From the NCBI GenBank assembly GCA_045599945.1, contig JAZRWY010000030.1, forward strand, positions 1 through 18,742: a stretch of 18,742 bases of DNA. Direction: 5' to 3'. Source of the stretch: UMGS973 sp045599945 (lineage in GTDB: Bacteria > Bacillota > Clostridia > Peptostreptococcales > Anaerovoracaceae). Position numbers and translations under genes: made by a program. The notes under the pieces were generated by a model that saw nothing but the letters and a program-made list of their open reading frames with translations, had not been told where the DNA came from and did no database searches. Position 1 is the first letter of the stretch. Every line of letters begins with the position of its first letter. Below, one piece after another: positions 1 to 6,386 of this stretch.

Positions 1-10
1 CCGTCGAATC

Positions 11-37
11 AATAAAGAAATCCTCGCAAGGCGAGGA
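11..37 (-). terminator. Terminator-like hairpin on the minus strand, downstream of recN
   Basis: Read on the minus strand, a 7-bp GC-rich stem TCCTCGC / GCGAGGA (37 to 21) with a three-base loop is followed by the T-rich tail TTTCTTTATT. It lies about 90 bp past the recN stop codon and inside the intron, in the right place to end the argR-recN transcript. On the plus strand the same hairpin belongs to the intron between its ORF region and domain V and has no T tract. Confidence 0.5.
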
Positions 38-69
38 CTTCTCAGTTGTCTAGATTATTATTTAAGTTG

Positions 70-103
70 AACCGCGGAGTGCCGAACGGCACGCTCCGTG
101 GTG
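70..103 (+). ncRNA. Group II intron domain V catalytic hairpin
   Basis: Positions 71-79 pair with 94-102 (nine pairs, one G-T), 80-83 pair with 88-91, the loop is GAAC at 84-87, and a two-base CG bulge (92-93) sits in the 3' arm. A long lower stem, a two-base bulge in the 3' arm, a short upper stem and a tetraloop form the architecture of domain V, the most conserved, metal-binding part of group II ribozymes. The classification rests on this structure plus the domain VI and 3'-end sequence after it. Confidence 0.8.
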
Positions 104-108
104 TGAGA

Positions 109-130
109 GGGACTATGGAAAAGTAGTCCC
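109..130 (+). ncRNA. Group II intron domain VI hairpin
   Basis: GGGACTA (109-115) pairs with TAGTCCC (124-130) around an eight-base loop, directly after domain V and directly before the CTACTCGAT 3' end. Domain VI normally carries the branch-point adenosine as a bulge near the 3' end. No unpaired A is evident in this short stem, so branching versus hydrolytic splicing cannot be decided from the sequence. Confidence 0.65.
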
Positions 131-1758
131 TACTCGATTTCCTTGGATGATTGAATCAGCTCTTCTGCAGATCTGAGCGTGGTTTCTGTAATGTTTGCGC
201 CGCCCAGAAGTCTTGCAATCTCCTGGATCTTTCCCTGCTCATCCAGCGGAATGACATCCGTATAGGTCTTGTCTTCCGAGACATTTTTCTGAATCAGGAA
301 ATGATGCATGCCTGCTGCAGCAATCTGCGGCAGGTGGGTGATACAGATGATCTGATGGTTTTGTGCGATCTTTGAAAGCTTCTTTCCGACAATGCTGGCA
401 GTAATGCCGGAGATTCCGGTATCGATTTCATCAAAGATCATGGTAGGAATCTGATCATAATCTCCGACGATTTTTTTGAAGGCCAGCATGATTCTGGACA
501 TTTCACCCCCGGATGCTATTTTTGCGAGAGGCTTCAGGGCTTCTCCCTTGTTTGTTGTCATCATGAACTCGACAATGTCTGTACCATCGGAAGTATAGTT
601 TTCGGAATCCCTGAAATCAATCAGAAGCTCTGCATCCTTGAAATTCAGCTCCTTCAGTTCGCTGAGAATCTGTTTCTGAAGCTTTTGTGCGGCTTCCTTT
701 CTCAATGAGGAAAGAACGCCGCTTTTTTCCTTCAGTTCCATTTCCAGCGCCTGCTTTTCTTTTTCCAGCCGTAATTTCTCATCATCGATATTCTCTACGA
801 CTGCAAGATCTTTTGTCAGGCGCTCCATATATTCCAGCATTTCTTCGATGGTCATGCCATGCTTTCTTTTCAGTCCGTCAATCAGGTCCAGTCTTTCCAT
901 GGCGATGTCCAGTTCACCGGGGTCAAACTGGGCTTTTTCCTTTACATCTCTGATGATTTCAACCGCATCTTCCATGGAATAGGAAAGTTCTGTCAGAATG
1001 TCTTCTGCATCCTTTACCTCTCTGGAGTAGGAAGAGACAGTATTGAGAAGATGGACGGAACGGTCCAGTGCGGATGCGGCATTCATCTCTCCGCCATAGA
1101 GAAGGGCGTAGGCATTTTCCAGGGCTGAAAATATTTTCTCGCTGTTCTGGAGAAGCGAAATTTTTTCTTCCAGTTCTTCATCTTCGCCCGGCCGAAGACC
1201 TGCGGATGAAAGCTCATTCAGTTCAAAGGCCATGAAGTCCTTTTGCCGCTGCATGTCACGGAAATTTTTCAAAAGTGAAGATAACTCCGAGGATACAGAA
1301 GCATATGCAGAATAACAATCCGAAACGGCTGCTTTTGCCGGACGGATTTCTTCTTTTCCAAAGGTATCTACCAGCTGGATGTGGTAATCCGGATTCAGAA
1401 GAGACTGGTGATCATATTGTCCGTGAATGTCTGCAATTTCGTGGCAGAGAGCCTGCACTTCTCCCAGAGTGACAATCTGCCCGTTGATGCGGCAGATGTT
1501 TCTGCCTTCTGCAGAGATTTCCCTGGTAATAATCACTTCTTCGTTTTCATGGTCGGCAATGAGCTGGATGACCGCTTTGTCCTTTCCGGTACGCACATAA
1601 GAAGAATCAGCTCTTGCACCGAGAGCAAGGCTGACAGCTTCAATGATGATTGATTTACCTGCACCGGTTTCACCGGTGATAATATTCAGCCCATCATGAA
1701 AATCCACTTCCAGATTTTCAATGATGGCAAAATCTTGAATTCTTAAATGTAGAATCAT
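130..1758 (-). CDS. recN: DNA repair protein RecN
   Basis: RecN is an SMC-like ATPase that gathers double-strand-break ends and helps RecA-dependent repair in the cytoplasm. The 542 residues show Walker A GETGAGKS (29-36), the Q-loop region IHGQYDHQSLL (111-121), a long helical/coiled-coil middle (about 150-370), the ABC signature SGGEMSR (416-422), Walker B IFDEIDTGISG (441-451) and the THLPQIA switch (474-480). The start ATG has AGGGAG upstream, overlapping the end of argR (gap 10 nt), so the two are one operon as in Bacillus (ahrC-recN). The last two codons (Ile, Glu) and the TAG stop lie in the group II intron. The length is slightly below the usual 550-575, but every ATPase motif is present, so activity is probably kept. 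Confidence 0.95.
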   Translation of the reverse strand: MILHLRIQDFAIIENLEVDFHDGLNIITGETGAGKSIIIEAVSLALGARADSSYVRTGKDKAVIQLIADHENEEVIITREISAEGRNICRINGQIVTLGEVQALCHEIADIHGQYDHQSLLNPDYHIQLVDTFGKEEIRPAKAAVSDCYSAYASVSSELSSLLKNFRDMQRQKDFMAFELNELSSAGLRPGEDEELEEKISLLQNSEKIFSALENAYALLYGGEMNAASALDRSVHLLNTVSSYSREVKDAEDILTELSYSMEDAVEIIRDVKEKAQFDPGELDIAMERLDLIDGLKRKHGMTIEEMLEYMERLTKDLAVVENIDDEKLRLEKEKQALEMELKEKSGVLSSLRKEAAQKLQKQILSELKELNFKDAELLIDFRDSENYTSDGTDIVEFMMTTNKGEALKPLAKIASGGEMSRIMLAFKKIVGDYDQIPTMIFDEIDTGISGITASIVGKKLSKIAQNHQIICITHLPQIAAAGMHHFLIQKNVSEDKTYTDVIPLDEQGKIQEIARLLGGANITETTLRSAEELIQSSKEIE

Positions 1759-1768
1759 TGGTCTCCCT

Positions 1769-2218
1769 CTATTTCAATAATTCGTGGAATCTTGCGAGGA
1801 GCGCTGGTACATTATCCGGGTCATCGATGACCATGAGCAGGGTATTGTCTCCTGCAATTGTACCTATGACATGTGGAAATTCAAGGCAGTCGATGGGTTC
1901 TGCAGCTGCGCTTGCACAGCCGGGAAGGGTTTTTACAACAATCAGGTTCTGAGAGGCATCCACTTTTTTTACGATGTCTCTTAAGATGTTCAGATATCTG
2001 TTGGTCATGTTATTGTCTTCGGCAACAGCAATGGAATATTTATACTTTCCGTCTGCAGTCAGATTCTTGACAAGATGCAGTTCCTTGATATCTCTTGATA
2101 TGGTAGCCTGTGTAACATTAAAACCGCTTTCACGAAGCATGGAAACAAGCTTTTCCTGAGTTTCAATATCGTTTTCCTTGATAATCTCAATGATTTTATT
2201 TTGTCTGGCGTAACGCAT
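1769..2218 (-). CDS. argR: Arginine repressor ArgR/AhrC
   Basis: Arginine-responsive transcription factor; as a hexamer with arginine it represses biosynthesis and activates catabolism genes. The 149 residues show an N-terminal winged helix (TQATISRDIKELHLVK) and the C-terminal arginine-binding/oligomerisation domain with GTIAGDNT. I chose the ATG at 2218 rather than the one at 2233: it has GGGAG eight bases upstream, and it gives the family's standard length and start (MRYARQNKIIEII). It is first in an operon with recN. No arginine biosynthesis gene lies in the window, so its targets are elsewhere, apart from possible autoregulation. Confidence 0.95.
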   Translation of the reverse strand: MRYARQNKIIEIIKENDIETQEKLVSMLRESGFNVTQATISRDIKELHLVKNLTADGKYKYSIAVAEDNNMTNRYLNILRDIVKKVDASQNLIVVKTLPGCASAAAEPIDCLEFPHVIGTIAGDNTLLMVIDDPDNVPALLARFHELLK

Positions 2219-2249
2219 TCGTATTTCTCCCATTCATATTCTTATGCAT

Positions 2250-2278
2250 ATTATACCACAAAGCATGGATGAATAAAG
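2250..2278 (-). promoter_or_regulatory. argR-recN promoter
   Basis: On the minus strand a perfect TATAAT -10 box (2255-2250) lies 32 bp before the argR start. At 17 bp spacing the -35 position reads CTTTAT, a poor match, suggesting a weak or activated promoter. An imperfect inverted repeat, GAATA-N9-TATTC (2271-2289), overlaps the -35 region and could be an ArgR operator, but it lacks a full ARG-box match. Confidence 0.5.
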
Positions 2279-2335
2279 TATAAATATTCGAACAATGTAT
2301 AAATTAGAAATTTTTTACAAACGGCACGGAAAGTA

Positions 2336-2364
2336 TGGACAAACAAATGTTTGCGTGTTAGAAT
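2336..2364 (+). promoter_or_regulatory. ruvC operon promoter
   Basis: TGGACA (2336-2341), a 17-bp spacer and TAGAAT (2359-2364) match a housekeeping sigma-A promoter (five of six in each box). The start of transcription would fall around 2371, leaving a short leader before ruvC at 2388. It diverges from the argR promoter across the AT-rich gap 2219-2387. Confidence 0.7.
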
Positions 2365-2387
2365 GAAACGGTAGAAAGAAGGGACTT

Positions 2388-2888
2388 ATGAGAATATTAG
2401 GAATCGATCCAGGCTATGCCATCATGGGTTACGGCATCATTGATGTGAATGGGAACAGCTTCAAGCCGGTTGATTATGACAGCATATTGACAGAGGCACA
2501 TGAGGACATGCCGGACAGACTGAAAATCCTGTATAACGGACTGATGGATGTCATTGCAGAATATGAGCCGGAAGAGGCAGCCATTGAAGAACTGTTCTTT
2601 AATACAAATACGACCACGGCAATTAAGGTAGGACAGGCAAGGGGCGTTGCCATTCTTGCATGTGCAAACTCCGGCGTTCCTATTTTTGAATATACGCCGC
2701 TTCAGATCAAACAGGGTCTGGTCGGTTATGGAAGAGCAGACAAAAAACAGATTCAGCAGATGGTAAAGACCATCCTGAACCTGAAAGAAGTGCCAAAGCC
2801 CGACGATACAGCCGACGCACTTGCAGCTGCCATCTGTCATGGCAATACGGCATCGTCAAGAAAGAGAATGGAGAATTTACTGAAATGA
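2388..2888 (+). CDS. ruvC: Holliday junction resolvase RuvC
   Basis: Endonuclease that cuts Holliday junctions symmetrically to complete recombination; works as a dimer with RuvAB. The 166 residues keep the four acidic catalytic positions of the RNase H-like fold: D7 (GIDPG), E67 (AIEELFF), D140 and D143 (DDTADALA). AAGGG lies just upstream of the ATG. It is first in ruvC-ruvA-ruvB, and its TGA overlaps the ruvA ATG (ATGA), indicating translational coupling. A RuvC here fits Clostridia, since Bacillus uses RecU instead. Confidence 0.97.
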   Translation: MRILGIDPGYAIMGYGIIDVNGNSFKPVDYDSILTEAHEDMPDRLKILYNGLMDVIAEYEPEEAAIEELFFNTNTTTAIKVGQARGVAILACANSGVPIFEYTPLQIKQGLVGYGRADKKQIQQMVKTILNLKEVPKPDDTADALAAAICHGNTASSRKRMENLLK

Positions 2889-3466
2889 TATCTTATGTGA
2901 AAGGAATTCTGGCAGATAAGCTGGAAACAAGCGTAATCATTGAGACCGGCGGAATCGGATATGAAATCATTGTTCCGGCCAATTCACCGGTATACATGGC
3001 AGGTGAGGGAGAAGAAGTCATCTGTCATACATACATGGCTGTAAGAGAAGATGATGTTAGCCTTTATGGATTTGCAGACAGACAGACGCTGAAAATGTTC
3101 AAGATGCTTCTGACTGTGAACGGAATCGGCGCAAAAGCTGCGGTTTCCATCCTTTCCACACTGGATACCATCCGCCTGATGCAGGCGATTTCCCTGGAGG
3201 ATGACAAGGCAATCTCTCAGGCGCCCGGCGTCGGAAAAAAGACAGCCCAGAGGATTGTTCTTGAACTGAAGGACAAGGTTGGAACACCGGATGCAGCCGA
3301 TGTCAGAACGGGAGATGCGCCCGTTTCTCTGGATGTTAAGAATGAAGCCGTTGCTGCTCTGGTTTCCCTCGGCTATGCAAGAAGCGAAGCGATTGCAGCG
3401 CTTACAGGAATAGAGGCGGATTCTACGGAAGAATATATCAAGAAAGCACTGAAAAAACTGTTTTAG
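2885..3466 (+). CDS. ruvA: Holliday junction branch migration protein RuvA
   Basis: RuvA binds four-way junctions as a tetramer and loads the RuvB motor. The 193 residues show an N-terminal OB fold (about 1-62), two helix-hairpin-helix motifs (VNGIGAKAA near 78-86 and APGVGKKTA near 113-121), a linker, and the small C-terminal RuvB-contacting domain (about 150-193). Its start overlaps the ruvC stop, and ruvB follows after 9 nt with AGGAG in the gap, so the three are co-translated. Confidence 0.97.
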   Translation: MISYVKGILADKLETSVIIETGGIGYEIIVPANSPVYMAGEGEEVICHTYMAVREDDVSLYGFADRQTLKMFKMLLTVNGIGAKAAVSILSTLDTIRLMQAISLEDDKAISQAPGVGKKTAQRIVLELKDKVGTPDAADVRTGDAPVSLDVKNEAVAALVSLGYARSEAIAALTGIEADSTEEYIKKALKKLF

Positions 3467-3475
3467 GAGAATGCA

Positions 3476-4495
3476 ATGGAAAATAGAATTACAGCGGCAG
3501 GAGCAAACATGAACGAAGTGATGTCTGAAAGCTCGCTCCGTCCGCAGTCAATTGATGAATATATTGGACAGAAGACGGCGACGGATAATCTGAAGATTTT
3601 CATTGAGGCAGCAAAGCTGAGAGGAGAGCCGCTGGACCATGTGCTGTTTTATGGCCCTCCAGGGCTTGGAAAGACGACTCTTGCAGGAATCATTGCCAAT
3701 GAGCTGGGAGTAGACATCAAGATTACTTCCGGTCCGGCCATTGGAAGAGCAGGAGACCTGGCAGCAATTCTGACGAATCTGAATGAAAATGATGTTCTGT
3801 TTATTGATGAGATCCATAGGATGAGTCGTTCGGTGGAAGAAGTCCTATACTCTGCCATGGAGGATTATGCCCTGGATATCATCATCGGGAAGGGTCCTTC
3901 GGCCAGATCCATCCGTCTGGACCTGGCAAAGTTCACACTGATTGGAGCAACGACAAGAGCCGGAAGCCTTTCCGCACCTCTGAGAGACCGTTTTGGGGTT
4001 CTCAGCAAGTTTGAGCTTTATACGCCGGAAGACCTTGTGAAGATTCTGGATCGCACATCAAGAGTTCTCGGCGCACCGGCAGATGGCAATTCCCTTTATG
4101 AAATGGCATCCAGATCAAGAGGAACACCTAGAGTTGCCAACCGGATCTTTAAGAGAGTGAGAGACTTTGCCATGATCCGGGAAAAGAATGTGATTGATGA
4201 AGAAATCACAAAAGAAGCATTGACAGCTCTTGGAGTAGATGAATATGGTCTGGAGAGCCTGGACAGAGATATACTGAGGACAATCATTACAAGATTTTCG
4301 GGAGGACCGGTTGGCATCGATACCATTGCAGCCTCTCTTGGAGAAGAAAGAATTACATTGGAAGAGGCCCATGAGCCATATCTGATTCAGGCCGGATTTC
4401 TTTACCGGACGCAGAAAGGCAGAATGGCATCGGAAAAGGCATATCATCACCTGGGGATTCCGGTTCCGGAACAATTAAGCATGGAGGACGAATAA
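3476..4495 (+). CDS. ruvB: Holliday junction branch migration helicase RuvB
   Basis: AAA+ hexameric motor that drives branch migration with RuvA. The 339 residues show Walker A GPPGLGKTT (60-68), Walker B LFIDEIHR (108-115), sensor 1 GATTRAG (157-163), the arginine-finger region PLRDRFG (168-174) and a C-terminal winged helix for DNA binding. The first Met is chosen because MENRI is a usual family start and AGGAG lies six bases before it. The next gene starts one base after its TAA. Confidence 0.98.
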   Translation: MENRITAAGANMNEVMSESSLRPQSIDEYIGQKTATDNLKIFIEAAKLRGEPLDHVLFYGPPGLGKTTLAGIIANELGVDIKITSGPAIGRAGDLAAILTNLNENDVLFIDEIHRMSRSVEEVLYSAMEDYALDIIIGKGPSARSIRLDLAKFTLIGATTRAGSLSAPLRDRFGVLSKFELYTPEDLVKILDRTSRVLGAPADGNSLYEMASRSRGTPRVANRIFKRVRDFAMIREKNVIDEEITKEALTALGVDEYGLESLDRDILRTIITRFSGGPVGIDTIAASLGEERITLEEAHEPYLIQAGFLYRTQKGRMASEKAYHHLGIPVPEQLSMEDE

Positions 4496-4496
4496 G

Positions 4497-5123
4497 ATGA
4501 AAGTATTATTAGTTAGCGGAAGTTTAAGAGAAAACGGCTGCACCAATGCAGCGCTGGACATTGTGGCAAAGACACTGAATGCAGAAGGCATTGAAACGGA
4601 TTTCTACTGGATTCCCAATACACCGGTCTGTGACTGCCTGGCATGCAACAAATGTCTGGAATTAAAGAAATGCTGCATGGATGACAGCGTCAATGAGATC
4701 GTAGAAAAAGCAAAGGAAGCAGATGGCTTTATCTTTGGTTCTCCGGTCTATTATGCTCACCCGACAGGAAAACTTCTTTCCGTTCTTGACAGAGCATTCT
4801 ATTCCGGGCTGAAATATTTCATGTTCAAACCCGGCGCAGCAGTTCTTTCTGCCAGAAGAGCAGGAAACGGATGCAGTTTTGATACCATCAACAAATATTT
4901 TACCATTTCATGCATGCCGGTTGTTTCATCCACATACTGGAACATGGTTCATGGAAAGACACCGGAAGAGGTCTACAAGGATGTAGAAGGCGTTGCTACT
5001 CTTGAAAATCTTGCAAAGAACATGGCATGGCAGCTGAAGAACATGCAGGCAGGAAAGGAAGCAGGCGTCACAAGACCAAAGATGAGATGGGAGAAGACCA
5101 ATTTCATCAGAGAGGATCTGTAA
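4497..5123 (+). CDS. Iron-sulfur flavoprotein / NADPH-dependent FMN reductase family
   Basis: A flavodoxin-fold redox protein of 208 residues. An FMN phosphate loop is visible at SGSLRENGCTN (7-17), and the flavin-contact segment GSPVYYAHPTGK lies at 81-92. Between them is a compact cysteine cluster C47-x2-C50-x2-C53-x5-C59. This is the spacing known for the [4Fe-4S] ligands of the Methanosarcina Isf family, so it probably carries FMN plus a cluster and shuttles electrons. Start and partner are unknown. It begins 1 nt after ruvB, with GGAGG inside the end of ruvB, and overlaps the next gene (TAATG). It therefore rides on the ruv operon, although no functional link to recombination is established. 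Confidence 0.85.
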   Translation: MKVLLVSGSLRENGCTNAALDIVAKTLNAEGIETDFYWIPNTPVCDCLACNKCLELKKCCMDDSVNEIVEKAKEADGFIFGSPVYYAHPTGKLLSVLDRAFYSGLKYFMFKPGAAVLSARRAGNGCSFDTINKYFTISCMPVVSSTYWNMVHGKTPEEVYKDVEGVATLENLAKNMAWQLKNMQAGKEAGVTRPKMRWEKTNFIREDL

Positions 5124-5530
5124 TGGCTGTAGAAATCAATGGAGAAAGAATAGAAGATCCGGTATATCTTCATTATGAAATGGAGATTCTTGAGGAAAGT
5201 GAGAATTGTACGGTCATCCGAATGCCGGTTACGGAAAAGAACAGAAATTATTCGGGTCATCTTCATGGTGCGGTGTACTATGCGCTTGCAGATATTGTAT
5301 CCGGCCATCATGTACATCTGGACGGAAGAGCCCATGTCACACAGTCAGGAGGACTGAATCTGATGAAAGCGGTATCCGGAGGATTTGTCTATGCCAAAGG
5401 AACATTCCTTCACAAGGGGAGAAAGACCAGCGTCATCCGGGTGGAAATCTACGACGAGGAGAACCATCTTCTTGCAGAGGGCAATTATTCCTATTACTGC
5501 CTTTCAGAAACGGAAAGCAGTGAAAAATAA
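5123..5530 (+). CDS. PaaI-family hotdog-fold thioesterase
   Basis: A 135-residue acyl-CoA thioesterase-like protein. The hotdog signature is visible at NYSGHLHGAVYYALADIVSG (42-61), which resembles the N-x-x-G-x-x-HGG-x-x-x-x-LAD motif of PaaI. It is followed by the conserved strand block FLHKGRKTSVIRVEIYDEENHLLAEG (95-120). I use the ATG at 5123, overlapping the previous stop as TAATG with AGAGGA upstream. An in-frame ATG at 5027 would only add residues out of frame with the flavoprotein and has no family similarity. Substrate cannot be deduced. It is the last gene of the ruv transcript; the rpsU promoter starts four bases after its stop. Confidence 0.85.
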   Translation: MAVEINGERIEDPVYLHYEMEILEESENCTVIRMPVTEKNRNYSGHLHGAVYYALADIVSGHHVHLDGRAHVTQSGGLNLMKAVSGGFVYAKGTFLHKGRKTSVIRVEIYDEENHLLAEGNYSYYCLSETESSEK

Positions 5531-5533
5531 AAC

Positions 5534-5562
5534 TTGAAATATATGTACATCTATTGTATAAT
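5534..5562 (+). promoter_or_regulatory. rpsU-yqeY promoter
   Basis: TTGAAA (5534-5539), a 17-bp spacer and a perfect TATAAT (5557-5562) form a strong sigma-A promoter immediately after the thioesterase stop. The predicted start near 5569 leaves a leader of about 50 nt before rpsU. Confidence 0.8.
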
Positions 5563-5619
5563 ATTCTAGTGCTGGTCACAGAAGGCAAATATTTCACTAG
5601 GACAGGAGGTGAAACAGGA

Positions 5620-5799
5620 ATGGCACAGGTAATCGTAAGAGAAAATGAAAGCTTAGAAAGTGCTCTTAAGAGATTCAAGAGATCATGCGCTAGAGACGGC
5701 GTCATGGCTGAAGTAAGAAAAAGAGAACACTATGAAAAGCCAAGCGTAAAGAGAAAGAAAAAGTCTGAAGCAGCTAGAAAAAAGGCTAAGAAGTATTAA
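5620..5799 (+). CDS. rpsU: 30S ribosomal protein bS21
   Basis: Small-subunit protein bS21, near the anti-Shine-Dalgarno end of 16S rRNA. The 59 residues show the family pattern: VIVRENESLESALKRFKRSC at the N-terminus and a very basic tail (KRKKKSEAARKKAKKY). The ATG at 5620 is used because AGGAGGTGA precedes it by eight bases and the protein then starts MAQVIV as usual; the reading frame remains open further upstream. It is followed after 23 nt by yqeY, the usual Firmicute pairing, and has its own promoter, so it can be expressed separately from the ruv genes. Confidence 0.97.
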   Translation: MAQVIVRENESLESALKRFKRSCARDGVMAEVRKREHYEKPSVKRKKKSEAARKKAKKY

Positions 5800-5822
5800 T
5801 TCCAGATGCGAGGTGAACGGAA

Positions 5823-6269
5823 GTGACCTTAAAGGAACAGTTGACAAGCGACTTCAAGGATGCCATGAAGGCAAAGGATGCAGTTGCAAAGAATACAATC
5901 AGTCTTGCTCGTGCAGCCATTAAGCAGTACGAAGTGGACAATAGAGAAGAACTTGATGATGAAGGCATAATCACGATACTTGCCAAGCAGGTAAAGATGA
6001 GAAAAGATGCGCTTTCTGATTTTGAGAAAGCCGGAAGAAGTGACCTGGCAGATGCATATAAAAGTGAAATAGCAGTACTGGAAAAGTATTTACCAAAGCA
6101 GATGGATGCTGCGGAGATCATGGAAGTTGTCAAAAAAGTAGCTGCAGACCTCGGCATAGAAGGCGGAAAGCAGAACATGGGAAAACTCATGGGACCGCTG
6201 ATGGGACAGCTGAAGGGCAAGGCAGACGGCAATGAAGTGAAAAAAGCTGTTATGGCATTTTTAGATTAA
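5823..6269 (+). CDS. yqeY: GatB/YqeY domain protein
   Basis: A 148-residue YqeY protein, homologous to the tRNA-interacting tail domain of the GatB amidotransferase subunit; its own role is not firmly known. An N-terminal helical bundle (about 1-95) ends in the conserved YLPKQM, and a small C-terminal domain carries MGKLMGPLMGQLKGKADGNEV (about 120-140). The start is GTG, with GAGGTGA six bases upstream. It is the second and last gene of the rpsU operon, closed by a terminator at 6279-6308. Confidence 0.92.
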   Translation: MTLKEQLTSDFKDAMKAKDAVAKNTISLARAAIKQYEVDNREELDDEGIITILAKQVKMRKDALSDFEKAGRSDLADAYKSEIAVLEKYLPKQMDAAEIMEVVKKVAADLGIEGGKQNMGKLMGPLMGQLKGKADGNEVKKAVMAFLD

Positions 6270-6278
6270 GATAATCAC

Positions 6279-6308
6279 GGGACAGAATGAATTCTGTCTC
6301 GTTTTTTT
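6279..6308 (+). terminator. Rho-independent terminator of rpsU-yqeY
   Basis: GGGACAGAA pairs with TTCTGTCTC (one G-T) around a four-base loop, followed by seven T residues. It begins ten bases after the yqeY stop. Confidence 0.9.
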
Positions 6309-6319
6309 GTTGATATTTG

Positions 6320-6349
6320 TGGAAAGATGGGCGCTTTCTGTTGTATAAT
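6320..6349 (+). promoter_or_regulatory. Promoter of the phoH-ppdK gene cluster
   Basis: TGGAAA (6320-6325), an 18-bp spacer and a perfect TATAAT (6344-6349) lie between the rpsU-yqeY terminator and phoH. No other clear promoter or terminator is seen until after ppdK. Confidence 0.65.
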
Positions 6350-6386
6350 GAAATGAAAAAATGTTGTAAGAAGGGAAGAATAAACA

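Larger units (their letters stand above)
1..138 (+). mobile_element. Group II intron, 3' end (domains IV-end, V and VI); rest lies outside the window
   Basis: The window opens inside a group II intron read on the plus strand. Domain V is recognisable at about 70-103: arm ACCGCGGAGTGCC, tetraloop GAAC, return arm with a two-base CG bulge, then GTGTGAGAGG as in many bacterial introns. Domain VI follows as a 7-bp hairpin (109-130), and the element ends in CTACTCGAT, a common bacterial intron 3' end. I place the 3' boundary at about 138 (final A-T), give or take a few bases. The reverse transcriptase/maturase gene and domain I would lie upstream and are not visible. The intron is antisense to recN, so it cannot be spliced from the recN message. 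Confidence 0.85.

Noticed and set aside
1274..1653. Plus-strand open frames inside recN.
   Set aside because: They lie antisense to a fully motif-supported RecN, have no ribosome sites of note and no recognisable protein features.
5564..5602. Inverted repeat TTCTAGTG / CACTAGGA just upstream of the rpsU ribosome site, a possible leader regulatory hairpin.
   Set aside because: The predicted transcription start (about 5569) falls inside the left arm, so most of the stem would not be in the main rpsU transcript; only a weak GTG/CAC remnant would be.
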